Part shown: one piece after another, positions 24,446-37,029 of the stretch
Numbering within the stretch: position 1 is the first letter of the stretch
Layout of the letters: every line of letters starts with the position of its first letter
From: Polydactylus sextarius
Taxonomy: Eukaryota > Chordata > Actinopteri > Polynemidae
NCBI GenBank assembly: GCA_016801845.1
Contig: CM028928.1
Span: 13,893,827-13,957,826, forward strand
Reading direction: 5' to 3'
DNA length: 64,000 nucleotides
Notes under the pieces: generated by a model
Told to the model about the DNA's origin: nothing
The model's input: the letters and a program-made list of their open reading frames with translations, nothing else
Database searches by the model: none
Made by a program: the position numbers and the translations under genes

Positions 24446-27400
24446 TGTTTCATTTTTATGGAGTCAGGAAGTCAACAACAACACTGTTACATATTTAAAA
24501 AAAAAAAAAAAAACACACTCTTCAGCGAAAGTTACACAAATACATATGTATGTTAATACCATGTGTGATGTCGGTGAAGACTGGACTCAAGTAAGGTCAT
24601 TCACCCTTCCTGTTACAATCACGTACTATATGATTTCTGTATCCTCCGTCTATTTCATCAGATGTAATGATTGATCGGACTTTTACGGTGGAGAGATAAT
24701 TAGCTTCACAATGCAGAATATCGTTCCAGTCTTGGGATTTGCCAATGCAGAAAAGATATATTTGCATCTTTTTCTAGTAATCAAAGGTATATGAGTTTTT
24801 GTCTGCCTTTCTATGAATTTATGTGGTATCTTATTGTAACTGGTTTTGTGTATATTTTACAGTAACTTAATTGCTGCCAGCAAAAACAGATGTGTCGACA
24901 CTTTCATTATGAAAGAGTTGCCTGCAAGATCCAAGAAATCTCGCTCCACATGCAACCACAACAGAACATGAATTACAATTCGCACAAGAGAGACAGAATG
25001 TGGTTCCATTGGATTAGAAACAAAACAGAGGAAAGTAAAATGAAACATAAATAGCATCTACATTTTAGTTTTCAGCTCAGTCAACAATTGAACATTCTCA
25101 GAGTGGGGCGTTGGATATGGTTCTTTTCTTTTATGATTTTTCCAAAGTTTCCGCACTTCATATATACTCGGTGGGATATGAGGACTCTCTGGAAAGAACA
25201 TTTCACTGTGTCTTTTTGTTTTAATACTCATGCTGAGTGTGCTGTGTAAAGAAGCAGTGTAATTATCTTAGAAAGAAAATCTATGATGATGGCCAGAAAT
25301 GGCATCGTTTTTTTGATTTGAAAAAAAACAAAGCGGTTTCAGACAGCATTGAATTTATAGTTGTGGATGTTGCTCAGCGATATGACATGGACTTTTTTGT
25401 TGCCAGTTACAGAGAAGTAATTAAAAGTGCCCAAGGTTGTGTCTTTGTGTATCACCTCAGTACTTTGCAGCACACTATCAAAGTGATTACTATGAGTTAT
25501 TAAAATCAACAGATCATTTGAACGAAGCCACTGTGCCTCCTTTTTTTTCTTTTTTATGTCCAGTGTGATTTAGATTTTAATTAACACTTTTATCTGGGGA
25601 GAATTAAGTGAATGAATCAAGCTGATCACTACGTTTTAGCATTTCCCAGTTCACTATACTTGAAAGACTACAAGAGCAACTGTCTCTAAAACTTTGCTTG
25701 GTTGATGGTTTCACCCTTTACAAGGGGTGGTGATGAACAAACCAGTTGTTTCTGTTATTTCTCTATGTTTTCCATCCTAATTAGTGTTTGTTCGCAAGTT
25801 CTGACAATTCATTAAAACATTGTTGTACATGAATCAAAAAAGTTACATGAAAAGAAAACCAACGTGTTGGTGTCAGATAGGCAATTTGGTCTTTTCTAAA
25901 CTTTCTAGATTAAGTCAGAACCTCTCAGAGTTGGTCAGAGCGGAGCGGCACACTATGCTTTCACACTCAGCAGCCTGGTGTCTAATTTATCTTAGGTCAT
26001 TAAGCCAGTTTGAACTTATTTTATTTCTTCTGGCCTTAGCACTGCTGTTTTGGACTAAAGTACTCCCTTGCTGCCAGACACACGTATATATACATGTACA
26101 TCTAATACGATGTACCATTGAAGGTGTGACCACTAAGACAGGTTTAAATCATTTACTGTCACTTAATAGATTAGTTAGAACTACTTTGATGTTGCTATGT
26201 CTTAAAAAAAACCCTTTTATTGTTCTGACAGTGTGACACTTTGTCTTTTTTGGATTTTTGAATCCTTAATTCACAGGAGAACCCCCCGAACTATTAGATC
26301 CCTTACCTAATGAGGAAGATTTGAGGATTTGGGCCAGAATCCATTTATTAACTATGTGTTAACATGTACAGCAGCAGACTGGATGGATTATAGTACATAG
26401 TTTTAAAGCTTGCTGAGTTTATAGCTTATTAGAATGGGGGAAATCAATAAGTTATTACTCATGAACACTGCCAAACTTGTAAGACAGTGTATCTGCCTTC
26501 ATTAACTGGTTTACACTCACCAGAGCAGAGTGTCCTATATTTGTGTTGTACTCTGTATCTTGAAAGGTGCATTATTTATTGACAACAGTGGCAGTTTGAT
26601 GTTTATTATAATGGGACACCAGTGCTGAAATGCAGCTTCAGGACAAGCTACATTCTTGTCCTGTTGTGAATGACCTATTCTTGCACTTATCTGAAAATGT
26701 ACAATGTATAAAGCTTAATTCACCTTGCTGTATTTTATTACTCTTACTTTTACAGCACCTATTCTACATAATACATTTTGCGGGTCATCGTTGTCAATAC
26801 CAGATTAAAATACATTTTCCTCTTTTGCATAATGCTGTTAACACATTTCCCCCACCTTCCTTGGTTTACTGTCACAACAAGTCATCTGGGTTAACCCCTT
26901 TATCACCTACCCACTCAGCACTGCCAGAGATAAATCCTTCTTACTCCTTTACCATGCTGCTTATCACTTACTGTGCTGTGCTGCACAGCAAATACAGCAA
27001 AAAGAAGATGAATCTGCTTGACTGTGGAAGTGACTGCTGCAGATATGCCTGGATTTTAAATTTACCTCGCAAATAAGCTTACTTAAGTCTCCCAGCAATT
27101 AAAGTAACCAAGGTGAATAGTTGTCATTTTTTTCCTCCCCACAATATCTAGTGAGAACATTCACAACTTATTTACTATATATATTCTAAGATGCTAATTA
27201 ATTAAATACATACAAATTGCTCTGTATGTATCTACTATTTTTTTTTTTTTTTTTTTTTTGCCATTTATCTAATCTTGTATGTAATTCCAATGACTGCATT
27301 TATAAATCATCTCACTGTGCAAAAATTAAGTCAAAGGTACGGATACAGGTATAATCATCCACCCATACACCTAATTTATTGTGAAGACATAACCAACTCT

Positions 27401-28636
27401 AATATTATGAAATGATTAATTGAAACAAAAAATATGAACTGAACATACGGCAGCGTGATAAGAATTTTATCTTGGATGGGAATTTTTTAACAAGCACCCA
27501 TGAAGTCCAGAGGAGGGAGGGAATCACATTACCCTGAACTTTCTGCTGGTGGCACCAGCATGTCAAAGAGGTCACAATTCCAATGAAATAGCTCAACATC
27601 TGTCTAATAGACAGACACAACATTTGGCACAGGCTCCCCGAGATCAGCTTTGATAACTCTGGTGATCCCCTAGCTGTTTAATTAGCATCATAATCTGGTT
27701 AGAATTTTAAATTGCTGAAAACTTAAACACGACACATACTTACAAATCTGATGAGATTACAATGGAAATTTCTTGTGTTTTCTTCTCTGTTCTTTCCACA
27801 ATGGGGAATGTCTCTATCTCTTATTAGCTACTTGGCTACCTTAAGAAAGAGAAAAAAAAAAAAAAGACTTTCTTGAAGTAGTAGGTGAAGGTGAGAAGGT
27901 ACTTTGCCAAGAAACATAAAATATGAACAAGATCCACAGGGGGCTTTTAAAGTCAGCCCCTCTAAATTAGAGAATTCTTACCTGTGGTGTATTTGTAATT
28001 AATTAGTGATTGAAAGTGGCTGTGCTGGTTTGTATTAACTTCTTATCATTTGGTTTTCCTTCTTGCATATGTAAAATTGATAGATTGATATTAAAAAGGT
28101 TTAAAAAGGTCACAACTTTTCACTAGTACCAGGAAACTCTACTCTTCTTACCTGCCTGGGGTGTTTGTTCTTTCAGTGACTCTATCTCCCAGGCAGAAAT
28201 TTGAATTGAAATTGTTCTGCTTGCTTCTAGCACCTGAAAACTGCATCTAACATGCTTCAGAGACTTTATTTTTCATTTGTATGAGCTATCTAACCTTGTG
28301 ACAATCACACTGCCATCCATGTGTATAATAGTTGTCATTTCAGAAAATGGAAGTTAACATGCCAAAACATCTTACTGTATTGCTGATACAAGGTCATATT
28401 TGTCAAAACTTCATACATATATCAGTATTACGACATATCTGCAGATTTGATGTTTCAGAGAAAAATAAAACAATCCTATATTTTGAGTACCTCATTTGTT
28501 TTATTTATGCTTATGTGCCTATTTTATAAAGCTCAATACCAGACATATCCTTGTTAAATTACTCCAACAGAACAGCTAGAAGCATTTTAGGAGCTTTATT
28601 GTTTTGTGCACAGTGTAAAATCAAGTACTGTGTGAC

Positions 28637-28661
28637 TGTGTGTGTGTGTGTGTGTGTGTGT
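28637..28661. repeat. (TG)n microsatellite
   Basis: An uninterrupted TG run of about 12 units. Confidence 0.95.
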
Positions 28662-28899
28662 CCTTAACTTAGCGCTACAATATGTTTGGATGATTCGAGG
28701 GCACAAGGCATAAACGTGTGTTATAAATTTAGCCAGTGTCTTGGCCTTCCTTCTCCTCCCCCGTCCCCCCGTCAACCAAGGCCAGGTCCCTGCTGATGGA
28801 GAGAGAGGGGTCATCTCTGGCAGCAGGAACAAAGTGGACTTGACAAGTGTGAAAGATTTAGTGCTGGGCATTTAGAGTGATCATCTTTTCCCCTTTGTC

Positions 28900-29600
28900 A
28901 GCAGGTAGAGAAATTTCTCCGCCCTTACTGCGTCCTTGATTTGAGTTTGATGGCACAGGGGGAAATCCTGTCTCGGTACATGTCTCCCTCTGCTGTGATG
29001 TGGAGGCCGGTTGGGTACATTGCCCCGTTAATGACTGTTATTGAGTGAGAAGATTATTATCATCTCAAAGCCTCAGCTCTGACTTTCTGTCTGTCAGAAC
29101 TGCATTTTACTTATTTATATATACGAGCAAGAGGAAGTATTACAGCTCCACAGGGATGGTGAGACTTTAATCTGCAGATGGTTATCAATCTAAAAACTAT
29201 TACTGTCTTCGTGAAATGAATTACCACATTATTGTTGTCAAGTTATATTTTAACCCTTTTTTCTAATTTCATTTCCTTTCCCTCCCCATAACTCCTCTCC
29301 ACATTATATGGCTTAATTTTCCTGGAGAGCAGCGAATGTTGCAGTTCAGTGAAATTTGGAGGCCTCTTAAATCCCAGAGACTGCGCTTCACAGATTTCAG
29401 TAAACTATGAAATTAAATATGGAGCCTCTTGTTTGAATTGGATTTAAATATCCCTATTACTCCAGCAAATGAATAAAAAAAAAAAAAAAAGTAAGATTAA
29501 CTTTTAAATGATGGTGAGAATCCTCCAGTGCCACCGCTTCATAATTAGGTCATTAGTGCAAGTATGAAGCTTCATAATCCTCCCCAACGGCAAGCGTGAT
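28900..29600. other. candidate conserved non-coding region
   Basis: Mostly unique, moderately GC-balanced DNA broken only by poly-A at 29475-29490. It contains CCCCGTTAATGACTG near 29023, homeodomain-type words near 29450 and ATAATTAGGTCATTAG near 29541. No frame or RNA gene is recognisable. Regulatory DNA is an inference only. Confidence 0.22.
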
Positions 29601-29883
29601 ACTACAGATCCATATCACCCCGTTATCAACACTTCAGAGATGCTACTATTGCTTTTCATCGTGATCTCTCCTGGACAGTGAGAACAAACAATAATAAGCC
29701 ACAAATCCACCTCAGTTACGTGCCAAGCGCCTTGATACGATGGATTTAGATGGGGCAAGACAGGGTGAGTGCTGAGCACTCACATTGGTGGGTGCTGCTT
29801 GGATGGGGAACCGTGTTTTTTTTTTTTTCTTTTTTTTCTTTATTCCTCATCCAATTGCCATTTAAATTTTTCCCACTTTTTGA

Positions 29884-29886
<3 letters not shown>

Positions 29887-29934
<48 letters not shown>
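29887..29934. repeat. (TA)n microsatellite
   Basis: About 24 TA units, preceded by a T-rich tract at 29815-29842. All frames across it read Tyr-Ile and are spurious. Confidence 0.95.
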
Positions 29935-29937
<3 letters not shown>

Positions 29938-30436
29938 AGAACCTTTCATCATTCTTTGAAACAGCTTCTGCTACTTAAGTACAAAAACACACAAGACGGC
30001 AGTTTTGAACTTTCAACAAAAAAAGCAAATGCACAGAGCTGGTCTCAACTTACCTTGTAGTCCTTGTGCAAGAAGTGTTACAAAGTACAAATACTGAGAC
30101 AATGAGCCTCATTAAGTTAAAAAAAAAAAAAAAAACTTCAACTAAACCTCTAAGAAATAATGAATGAAAACATAAACTTTAAATAACCTAAACAACTTTT
30201 AAAACCTTGTTGTAGTAAAAGCTTTATTGTAATGTCTGAAGTATTATCTGATATGAAAGTACCACATATTCGGTTCTTTTGTCTTTTCATTTGGTTTTAT
30301 TTCTTTCCTTAGATTGTATTTGAATCATTTCTTTGATGGTTCTGATTTAGTGATCAGATTGATGTCAACATTTGACAGGAGAATTGTTTAGTGGCTCAAA
30401 ATCATAGCATAGTAAAATTATAATAATACTACCAAT

Positions 30437-30631
30437 ATTAAATTGCCCCTAGGTATGGATATGAGTGCAAATGGTTGTTCGTCTATACATGTTGTTCGTC
30501 TATATGTGGCCCTGTGACGAGCGGGTGACCGTCCAGGGTGTACCCTGCCTTCACCTGTAAGCAGCTGGGATAGCCTCCAGTCCCCCCCTAACCTCGAATA
30601 CGGGATAAAGGGGTAGAAAATGGATGGATGG
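30437..30631 (+). mobile_element. 5'-truncated teleost SINE-like element with GGAT tail
   Basis: Begins at the internal word AAATTGCCCCTAGGTATGG and continues through GTCCAGGGTGTACCCTGCC, an AGCTGGGATAG word and GGGGTAGAAAATGGATGGAT. These are the 3' half of an interspersed repeat abundant in spiny-rayed fishes. The tail of short GGAT repeats is typical of its 3' end. No target-site duplication is visible. A 17-bp unit is tandemly duplicated at 30474-30507 and is shared with the copy at 31762-32089, marking both as one subfamily. The family name cannot be given with certainty. Confidence 0.8.
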
Positions 30632-31750
30632 ACATGTTTCTGTCACTGGTAGCGACTTCCTTATGGTATTATTCATCCTGCTCAGTTTTATCCTGCTTTA
30701 AGTTGTTTAAGTTTTGACATCCTTGACTTGACCTCTTATCATGAAACTGACATGAGCCATCGTCACCTCAAAGAAGGTCTTGGCAGCTGAAGTAACACCC
30801 GCTGCATTCAACCTTTGAGCTCCATTGCATTTTGCTTGTGCAAACACTTTGTCGGTGTTGTGAGACTATCAGGTCTCTCTCACAGGCTTCATTTCTGAGT
30901 GTTAAATGTAGACCTGATGACACCCAAAGCCATTCAATCAGGTAAACTGCCATAGACATGATGGGTTGTGACCATGAAAATGCAACATAAATCTCCTGAA
31001 CAGTGATGTAACAGAGTGTGTAAAATGCAAGTGAATAATTGTGGGATGCAAATCCTCTTTTGCTAACATTTAGCAGAGGCTGATTGACAGAGCACACACT
31101 GCATATTCCCTTAGCTGACATTAAAGGTGGTAGCCCCGCTGTCTTGACTGACAATGACCTTTTCAGATTGGCCTTAATTCATAGAGGTCTCATCCTGACC
31201 TCTTTCAGGTGCAGTTTCAAAAATATAAGATCTTCTAAACCCATGTTAGCCAAATTTGGAAGATTTGTGTTTTGTATAGCGGGGTTTGTTAGAAACTAGA
31301 AAGATCATGGTAAGTGGAACATTTCAACATTATATTATCTGGATTTTTACACTAGCAGCACAATTATATGCAGCAACTGCTGAGCATAAAGATACCCATC
31401 AAGTTGTACATCATCTCACATTTTCATTGTGTTCTCAGGGTTGTCACCGCTGTTGAATAATGCTACAATGTAATCTTAGAAATTCAGTTGTATTGCAGAG
31501 AACTCTTCCTGGCTTCTGTTGCTCTGCATGGTACAGAGGTTACTACCTCCCCAAGAAACATGCAGATTAACAGTGAATGAAGTTGTTTGCGAGTCAAAGG
31601 CTGATTCTACTGTTTATGGGAATAATAAATGCAAGTGGGAGATAAAGGAATGTTTGATATTATATGAAAAGGTAAAGATTCATAATCATTCTAATATAAT
31701 CTCAAGTTTTCAGACTTCTTTACTCAAGAGCTTTTTTAATTATGTAGAGG

Positions 31751-31761
31751 ACTTCACACAG
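31751..31761 (+). repeat. left target-site duplication
   Basis: ACTTCACACAG here is repeated exactly at 32090-32100, immediately outside the SINE-like insertion. The length is within the usual range for LINE-mediated insertion. Confidence 0.8.
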
Positions 31762-32089
31762 GGGCAGCACGGCGGGTCTTTTTGTGTGGAGTTTGCATGT
31801 TCTCCCCATGTCTGTTTGGGTTTACTCCGGGAGCTCTAGTTTCCTCCCACCGCCAAAAACATGCAACAATGGGAATAGGTGAATTGAGCATACTAAATTG
31901 CCAGTAGGTGTGGATGTGAGTGTGAATGGGTATTCGTCTATAAGTGTCTTTCGTCTATATGTGGCCTTGCAACGAGCTGGCAACCATCCAGGGTGTACCC
32001 TACCTTCACCTGTGAGCAGCTCTGATAGGCTCCAGTCCTCCCCGACCCTGAGTGCGGGATAGAGGGGTAGAAAATTGATGGATGGATGG
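31762..32089 (+). mobile_element. SINE-like element, internally deleted, with target-site duplication
   Basis: Starts with GGGCAGCACGGCGG, the usual 5' end of this repeat, then jumps to TTTGTGTGGAGTTTGCATG. About 90 bp containing the box-like region of fuller copies is therefore missing. It continues through TTCCTCCCACCGCC, AAATTGCCAGTAGGTGTGG, CATCCAGGGTGTACCC and a GGAT-repeat tail. An 11-bp direct repeat flanks it exactly. A minus-strand 164-codon frame beginning inside this element (31822-32316) is a by-product, not a gene. The copy should be transcriptionally dead, because the promoter region is absent. Confidence 0.88.
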
Positions 32090-32100
32090 ACTTCACACAG
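32090..32100 (+). repeat. right target-site duplication
   Basis: ACTTCACACAG, identical to 31751-31761, directly follows the GGAT tail of the SINE-like element. Confidence 0.8.
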
Positions 32101-34880
32101 AAGTATTGATATCTTTATAGTAACAACTTCAAGATGTGGTGGAAAATTGTATGTGCTTAGATAGATGATGATGAGAGAGTTCCTGTAATGACCCCTTCCA
32201 GCTCTTGGGTTGAACCAAGAGAATATTATACGAAAGCTCAGTTTCTGATCATGTGCGTGTAGCTGTTCAAAGGAACATCTCCATCTCAAGAAAAATATTT
32301 TAAAATAAATAACCACAGTGAATGAATCTCAAAGTAAACATATCTGTTGCATTGAGGCTCACTGGTAATGCTTAGAAAACATTTATTGAGACATTTTGTC
32401 AGTCAATTTGATTGGACAAGTCCAAGTTATAAACAGCAGTATACCATGTAGAGACCTATGAAATGAAGTGTCTCCACAGAAAGCTGCTACTTCAAACTGC
32501 ATTTAAAATATGGGTTTAAAACAGGGAAGAAAATGCTCATTATAAATATAGGGAAACACTATAAACCATCCTCAAAAGGAATTTTTATGAGTCTGGGTTT
32601 TGTAATAAAAATCAGTTTGAGATTCAAAAATAAGGGTGCTCTTTGTGGGCTGGCGGGAGCTATTCAGAAGTCCACTTTGAATTCCTATAGTGGAGCATTG
32701 TCTTTGAAAACGTGTTCCATGTTTCAAACAGACGGCCCATGAAATGAAAGCGTAAGCGTTGGATAAAAGAGTCTCAGTGCTGATAATGGTTGGAGAGCCA
32801 AGGCGGCAGGAAACAGAAGGAAGCACCAGCTAGCGACGTCTCATTTGGACCTTATTCAAACCAAATAGACAATGGGCTATTAAATTATGACATGTTTACA
32901 GCCTTATGTCATTTATAAATGATGTACAGTATGTGGTATAACATTTCAAGGGAACTGACAAAGTACAACTGCAGTACTGTAATATCACAAGAACACGCAG
33001 ATTCAGCAGGAAACAAAAACTATGACAAGTGGATAAGGGCTTTGGCAAATGGCTCCATAAGTCTCCCTTGTCACTTACATATATGGTCTCCTATGTGATC
33101 CATCATGGCAATGACTGGAACCAGTACAAAGCTCAGGTCAAACCAACAGCTGGCTCCTTTAAGGGAGTGCGAGGAGAGGGAGACTTGGTGTGGCTGGCCT
33201 GTTTAAAGGTGATGTAAACAGGCCCTGATGGATGAAGGACCCCCGTCCATCCATCATCCTTCCATCCTGAAGGGCCTTAATCTTCTGCAAACACAATCCT
33301 GCCACAGCGTCCCTCATGTCTCCCGCCTTGTCTCTCAAGTCCTTAATATCCCTTCGTTTGGGGACCTTGTTTCTGCAGTAACCGACACACAGTCACTGGA
33401 CAGAAAGAAATGACACCGTCTGAGGTTAAAAGCGTAGGGGAAAGGACTCATGAGCTGTGAGTTTTCTCAAATTAACCAGCCCATTATTTATTACTGCTTT
33501 GACATGAATAATGCAGCACCCAACAATTGCTGACATCTCATTAATTGATCACACCCTAACTGCCATACTCTCCTATCATGCAGTTATCTGAATTATCTGG
33601 CCTGATGGTTTGACTTCATAGCTTTCACTTTAGTTGTCCTGGCTTGTCTTTGTAGGAATTCAACAACATAGAATATGGTCCACACGATGTGGCATATGGC
33701 AGGCCTTCAACCTAAATTCTTAGTTGCTGCATATTTTGGATTGCTTTATCTTATCAGCTTTTTCAACCATTCCAGGTGACATAACTCTTCTAAGATGCCC
33801 TTCTCAGTTCAAAATAGACTGCAATAGAGTTATAGCCCCATTCTTTAAGCAAGCGTTGCTGTCTGTGAGGCATAGAGGAATGCATTTTAATCTATTAATC
33901 ATATTATTATAGTACATTAAATATAACTTGTTACATTAGTTACATGTCAAAATATATGAAAGATTGATAACTTTTAGTCTTGGCAAATAGAAATTAAGTT
34001 CTGTTTTGATATTCTTTATGGTATCACCTTATAATGCTTCATGAGACCTCTGACCTCTCACTTGCCTGGATTGATTTTGTTAAGGTAATATAAAAATATA
34101 TATTCAGTGTTTTTTAAAACAATTACAATATTTATCTATGTGAATCAACCACACATTCAACCAACCATTTAAAAGAAATGAATATAAATGAATAAACTCA
34201 TTCAAGACTGTTTTGTTGCTTATTTTTCCAGTTTATTATGCCTAATGTAAATGTGTTCCCTACAGGTTAGATAGTATTTCACATACGCGCTATGCTGATA
34301 TGAACTGGCAATGATGTTGAAAGGATCCACTTTAGTTCTACATATTTTTCTGCTCTATATCCCTTTGACTTTCAGTTGATTTTAGGCATTAGTTATGTTT
34401 TTGGCTTTTTGTCAGTTGATGAGTCTCCATGTCCTTCCTGTTCACACTGGTGGAGCCAAGCTGCTGTCTCAGCTAAATAATGTAATAGCTTCAGTGCTTG
34501 ATGGGAAGTTTTATAAATGGTTGCCAGGCCAGCCACCAGACATCATGAGATTTAGGTTGCCAGAGTAGATGTAATGTTTGCATTATCTTAATCAGTTGCA
34601 AAATGAGCAGAAAATTGTGCTCTGTGTTTCCATGCCATATTAACCATAGCAACTTATCCCCCAATATCAGCATTTGATCTCACTAATGCTCTTAAGGTTG
34701 AATGGGAGCAAATTCCTGCAGCCAGGTTGTAAACTCTTGTTAAAAAGCTTCCCTGTGGATTAGAGTAACATTTAAATGTCAATTATTTTATAATGCGGGT
34801 GGCTTCAAGCAATCACATTTATAAATGATAATTTTTGGCCACTTGATTACTGTTGTTTTATCTGTTGTGACTAATTTTAG
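32101..34880. other. gene-less stretch with a repeat-poor block
   Basis: No supportable gene. The part at about 33200-33590 is unique and balanced in composition, with CCATTATTTATTACTGC near 33481 and CTCATTAATTGATCAC near 33537. It is a candidate regulatory block. The rest is AT-rich background. Confidence 0.45.
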
Positions 34881-35051
34881 TCTTCTCCATTTAGTAGTTG
34901 TGGGAAAGACAGTCGGGATCCAAATCATTAACCCGACTCCCTAAAATCACTCACGAGTCATCGATCTAGACATTTATTTAACTGGGTCAGTTGAGTCCTA
35001 CCACATTTGATTGATATATTCAATAAACAGCAACATTCAAACATCTTACAT

Positions 35052-35181
35052 CTCACTCAACAGAGAAACAAAACATTACCGACTTGACCACTACTAGTGG
35101 ATCCAAGCAAGCAGCGCAAGCTGTAGACATTCAGCTGCTCACTGACTCACTCAACAGAGAAACAAAACTTACCCGACTCAC
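35052..35181 (+). repeat. 94-bp-spaced direct repeat
   Basis: CTCACTCAACAGAGAAACAA plus three following bases occurs at 35052 and again at 35146. After it the copies stay similar for about 14 bp (ATTACCGACTTGAC and TTACCCGACTCAC). This suggests a partial tandem duplication with a 94-bp period. Confidence 0.75.
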
Positions 35182-35415
35182 AACTGCCGCCAGAGGACTC
35201 GTAACCGAGGCCACTGCTCGTGGCTCTCTACTTGTGAGCAGCTCTGTTGACTCGTGGATGACTGATTGAATCCCCTGCATATCCACGCAGCCCTGCACAC
35301 AGGCACAAGTTCTTACTGTTTCTCACCTCTATGACCTCTGTATAAGCTTGTCGCCTGCATTTGATTGAATTAATCCTCTGCTGATCCACTCCAGATACAT
35401 TTTAGACCATAAGAA

Positions 35416-35443
35416 TTTTTTTTTTTTTTTTTTTTTTTTTTTT
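35416..35443. repeat. poly-T tract, 28 nt
   Basis: An uninterrupted T run within the putative transposon remnant. Confidence 0.95.
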
Positions 35444-35763
35444 GTAGTGGTGACACTGTCCTCATTATTTTTTTGCACAGCCTAATTTTGAGCTTTATGT
35501 TTAGGCTTATGTAAGCTACTTGATTTTCAACAATAGGTTAATTGTAAGTTTTTATGGTGTCATATTAAACCGTCTTCTTTTTCTCAGTACCATAATAATA
35601 TGTGTATATGCTTTATTTTGTCTGGAGTGAATGTACCAAGGCTCTTGCTGATACTGGAAACACTTTCTTTCACATTCGGGCCATTTTGGGTCAAGTGACT
35701 CAAGTAACGCTCACAACCCGGTTCATATCAGTGAGTGAATCAGAATGATCTGAAAACCTCCAA

Positions 35764-35832
35764 AAAGTATTCCAAAGTATTACAGTATTACAGTATTATT
35801 AAAGTATTGCTCCAAAGTATTACATTACTACA
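35764..35832. repeat. degenerate AAAGTATTACA tandem repeat
   Basis: The words AAAGTATT and GTATTACA recur about six times over 70 bp with irregular spacing. It is a short degenerate minisatellite-like patch. Confidence 0.7.
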
Positions 35833-37029
35833 ATTTACTTACTGATTTGTTGTTTTTATGTTCCTTGGTGTCCTCTGTGCCATTACAGTCCTTTCTGTTT
35901 CCTGAGATTTCATAGCAGCTGTCTGATGTTGATTTTCCATGTTCAATTTCCTTTGTTCTAAATCAATGTGAAGGTGAGGAATGTAGACATTTTTTAGTGT
36001 GTGTTTGTTTTCAACACAGGAAATATTGTGCTCAGTAGGGAATAGAAAGGATAAAATGATTGACAGTGGTCAATTTACTGTCAAGTTCTGTCAAAACATC
36101 TTAAACATTTTCCAGTTTCCAGTGAAAACTGAAACAGATGTTATATAAGAGCAACAATCATATTTCCAAACACAGACTTTGCTCCATTCAAAACATACTT
36201 TATGATACACATTTCTAAAGGTCCTGCTCTATTTTCAGTCTTCATCACCTACACACATAAACATGCTCTTACTCATCATCACTTACCTCATACAGCATCT
36301 GAATGTCTGCCATGTACTCCAGGCTGTAACCATCAACTGAGTGGGAAGTTTACTGCAGAGGCAACCTATTATTCTGAGAATTACAAAATGAAATGAATGC
36401 CTTAAATACATCTGCGAACCTTTGAATGTTTGGTGGGTCAATAATAGAGTAATCACACTCTTCAGTGTTCATGTCACACATTGGTGGAATACAAATATTT
36501 CTTGGAAGCAAACAAGAGGTACAGAGGCAGAAATAATTCTGTTTAAGTTAAACAGCCATTGAAACGCAAGTAAAAATAACACCACATTTCACACTATTTC
36601 TAAAATAATAAAACACAAAAATAAGATAATGCTTTAAAAACCCTTCAAAAAGCATGTGGTCATTGCATGAATGAAAGAGTCAAATACAAAAAAAAAATGA
36701 CTAGGATTAAGTACTTAATATTTTATATTATAAAAGTATATTAATATTTTACAGGTTAGTCATGCATATGTTTACCTTTTTGTTGTTACAATGAGTGCTG
36801 CTACCATGGGTTGACCCTTCTCTTAATATTATTTGGACTTAAAGGGTTAGTCTGGATAATCTGATTCAACAGATTTTGATTTTGTTTAATTTTGTGATTC
36901 AAATGGCAGTTTTTGTGTGCCCTGGTAAAAGAACCACTTCATCAATTTAGCCAAGGGGGTTAAGATTTAGAGCGTTATTTTCCTACTTTAATTAACCAAA
37001 TACAGTCATAGAATAATAGATGGACGTTC
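35833..37029. other. gene-less AT-rich stretch
   Basis: Nothing recognisable apart from short A and T runs. Open frames are short and without domains. Confidence 0.6.

Larger units (their letters stand above)
24446..30436. other. gene-less stretch with simple repeats
   Basis: Open frames at 25237-25503, 25820-26236 and 26630-27076 have no recognisable domain, start from weak contexts and lack splice signals. Poly-T (27238-27259), (TG)n (28637-28661) and (AT)n (29887-29934) tracts are present. The part at 28900-29600 is unusually repeat-poor and is noted separately. Confidence 0.55.
34890..35750. mobile_element. possible decayed DNA transposon or LTR remnant
   Basis: The stretch repeats GACTCAC/GACTCGT-like words, has a 94-bp-spaced duplication (35052 and 35146) and a 28-nt poly-T at 35416-35443. 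It ends with GTGACTCAAGTAACGCTCACAACC near 35695-35718. This recurrent use of one word resembles subterminal repeats of DNA transposons. No terminal inverted repeats or target-site duplication could be defined. The 61-codon frame at 35084-35269 lies inside and has no domain. Confidence 0.3.

Noticed and set aside
24279..24674. 131-codon plus-strand frame
   Set aside because: It runs through the tRNA-derived SINE and a poly-A tract (the Lys run), so it is a by-product.
25237..25503. 88-codon frame with a protein-like residue mix
   Set aside because: It starts at GTG, has no acceptor or donor in the right place and no family is recognised. Chance remains the simpler explanation.
26630..27076. 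148-codon plus-strand open frame with hydrophobic stretches
   Set aside because: It shows no recognisable domain, has a composition expected of T-rich DNA and lacks splice or promoter context.
31822..32316. 164-codon minus-strand open frame, the longest in the window
   Set aside because: About half of it lies within the antisense of the SINE-like insertion, target duplication and GGAT tail included. No domain is recognisable.
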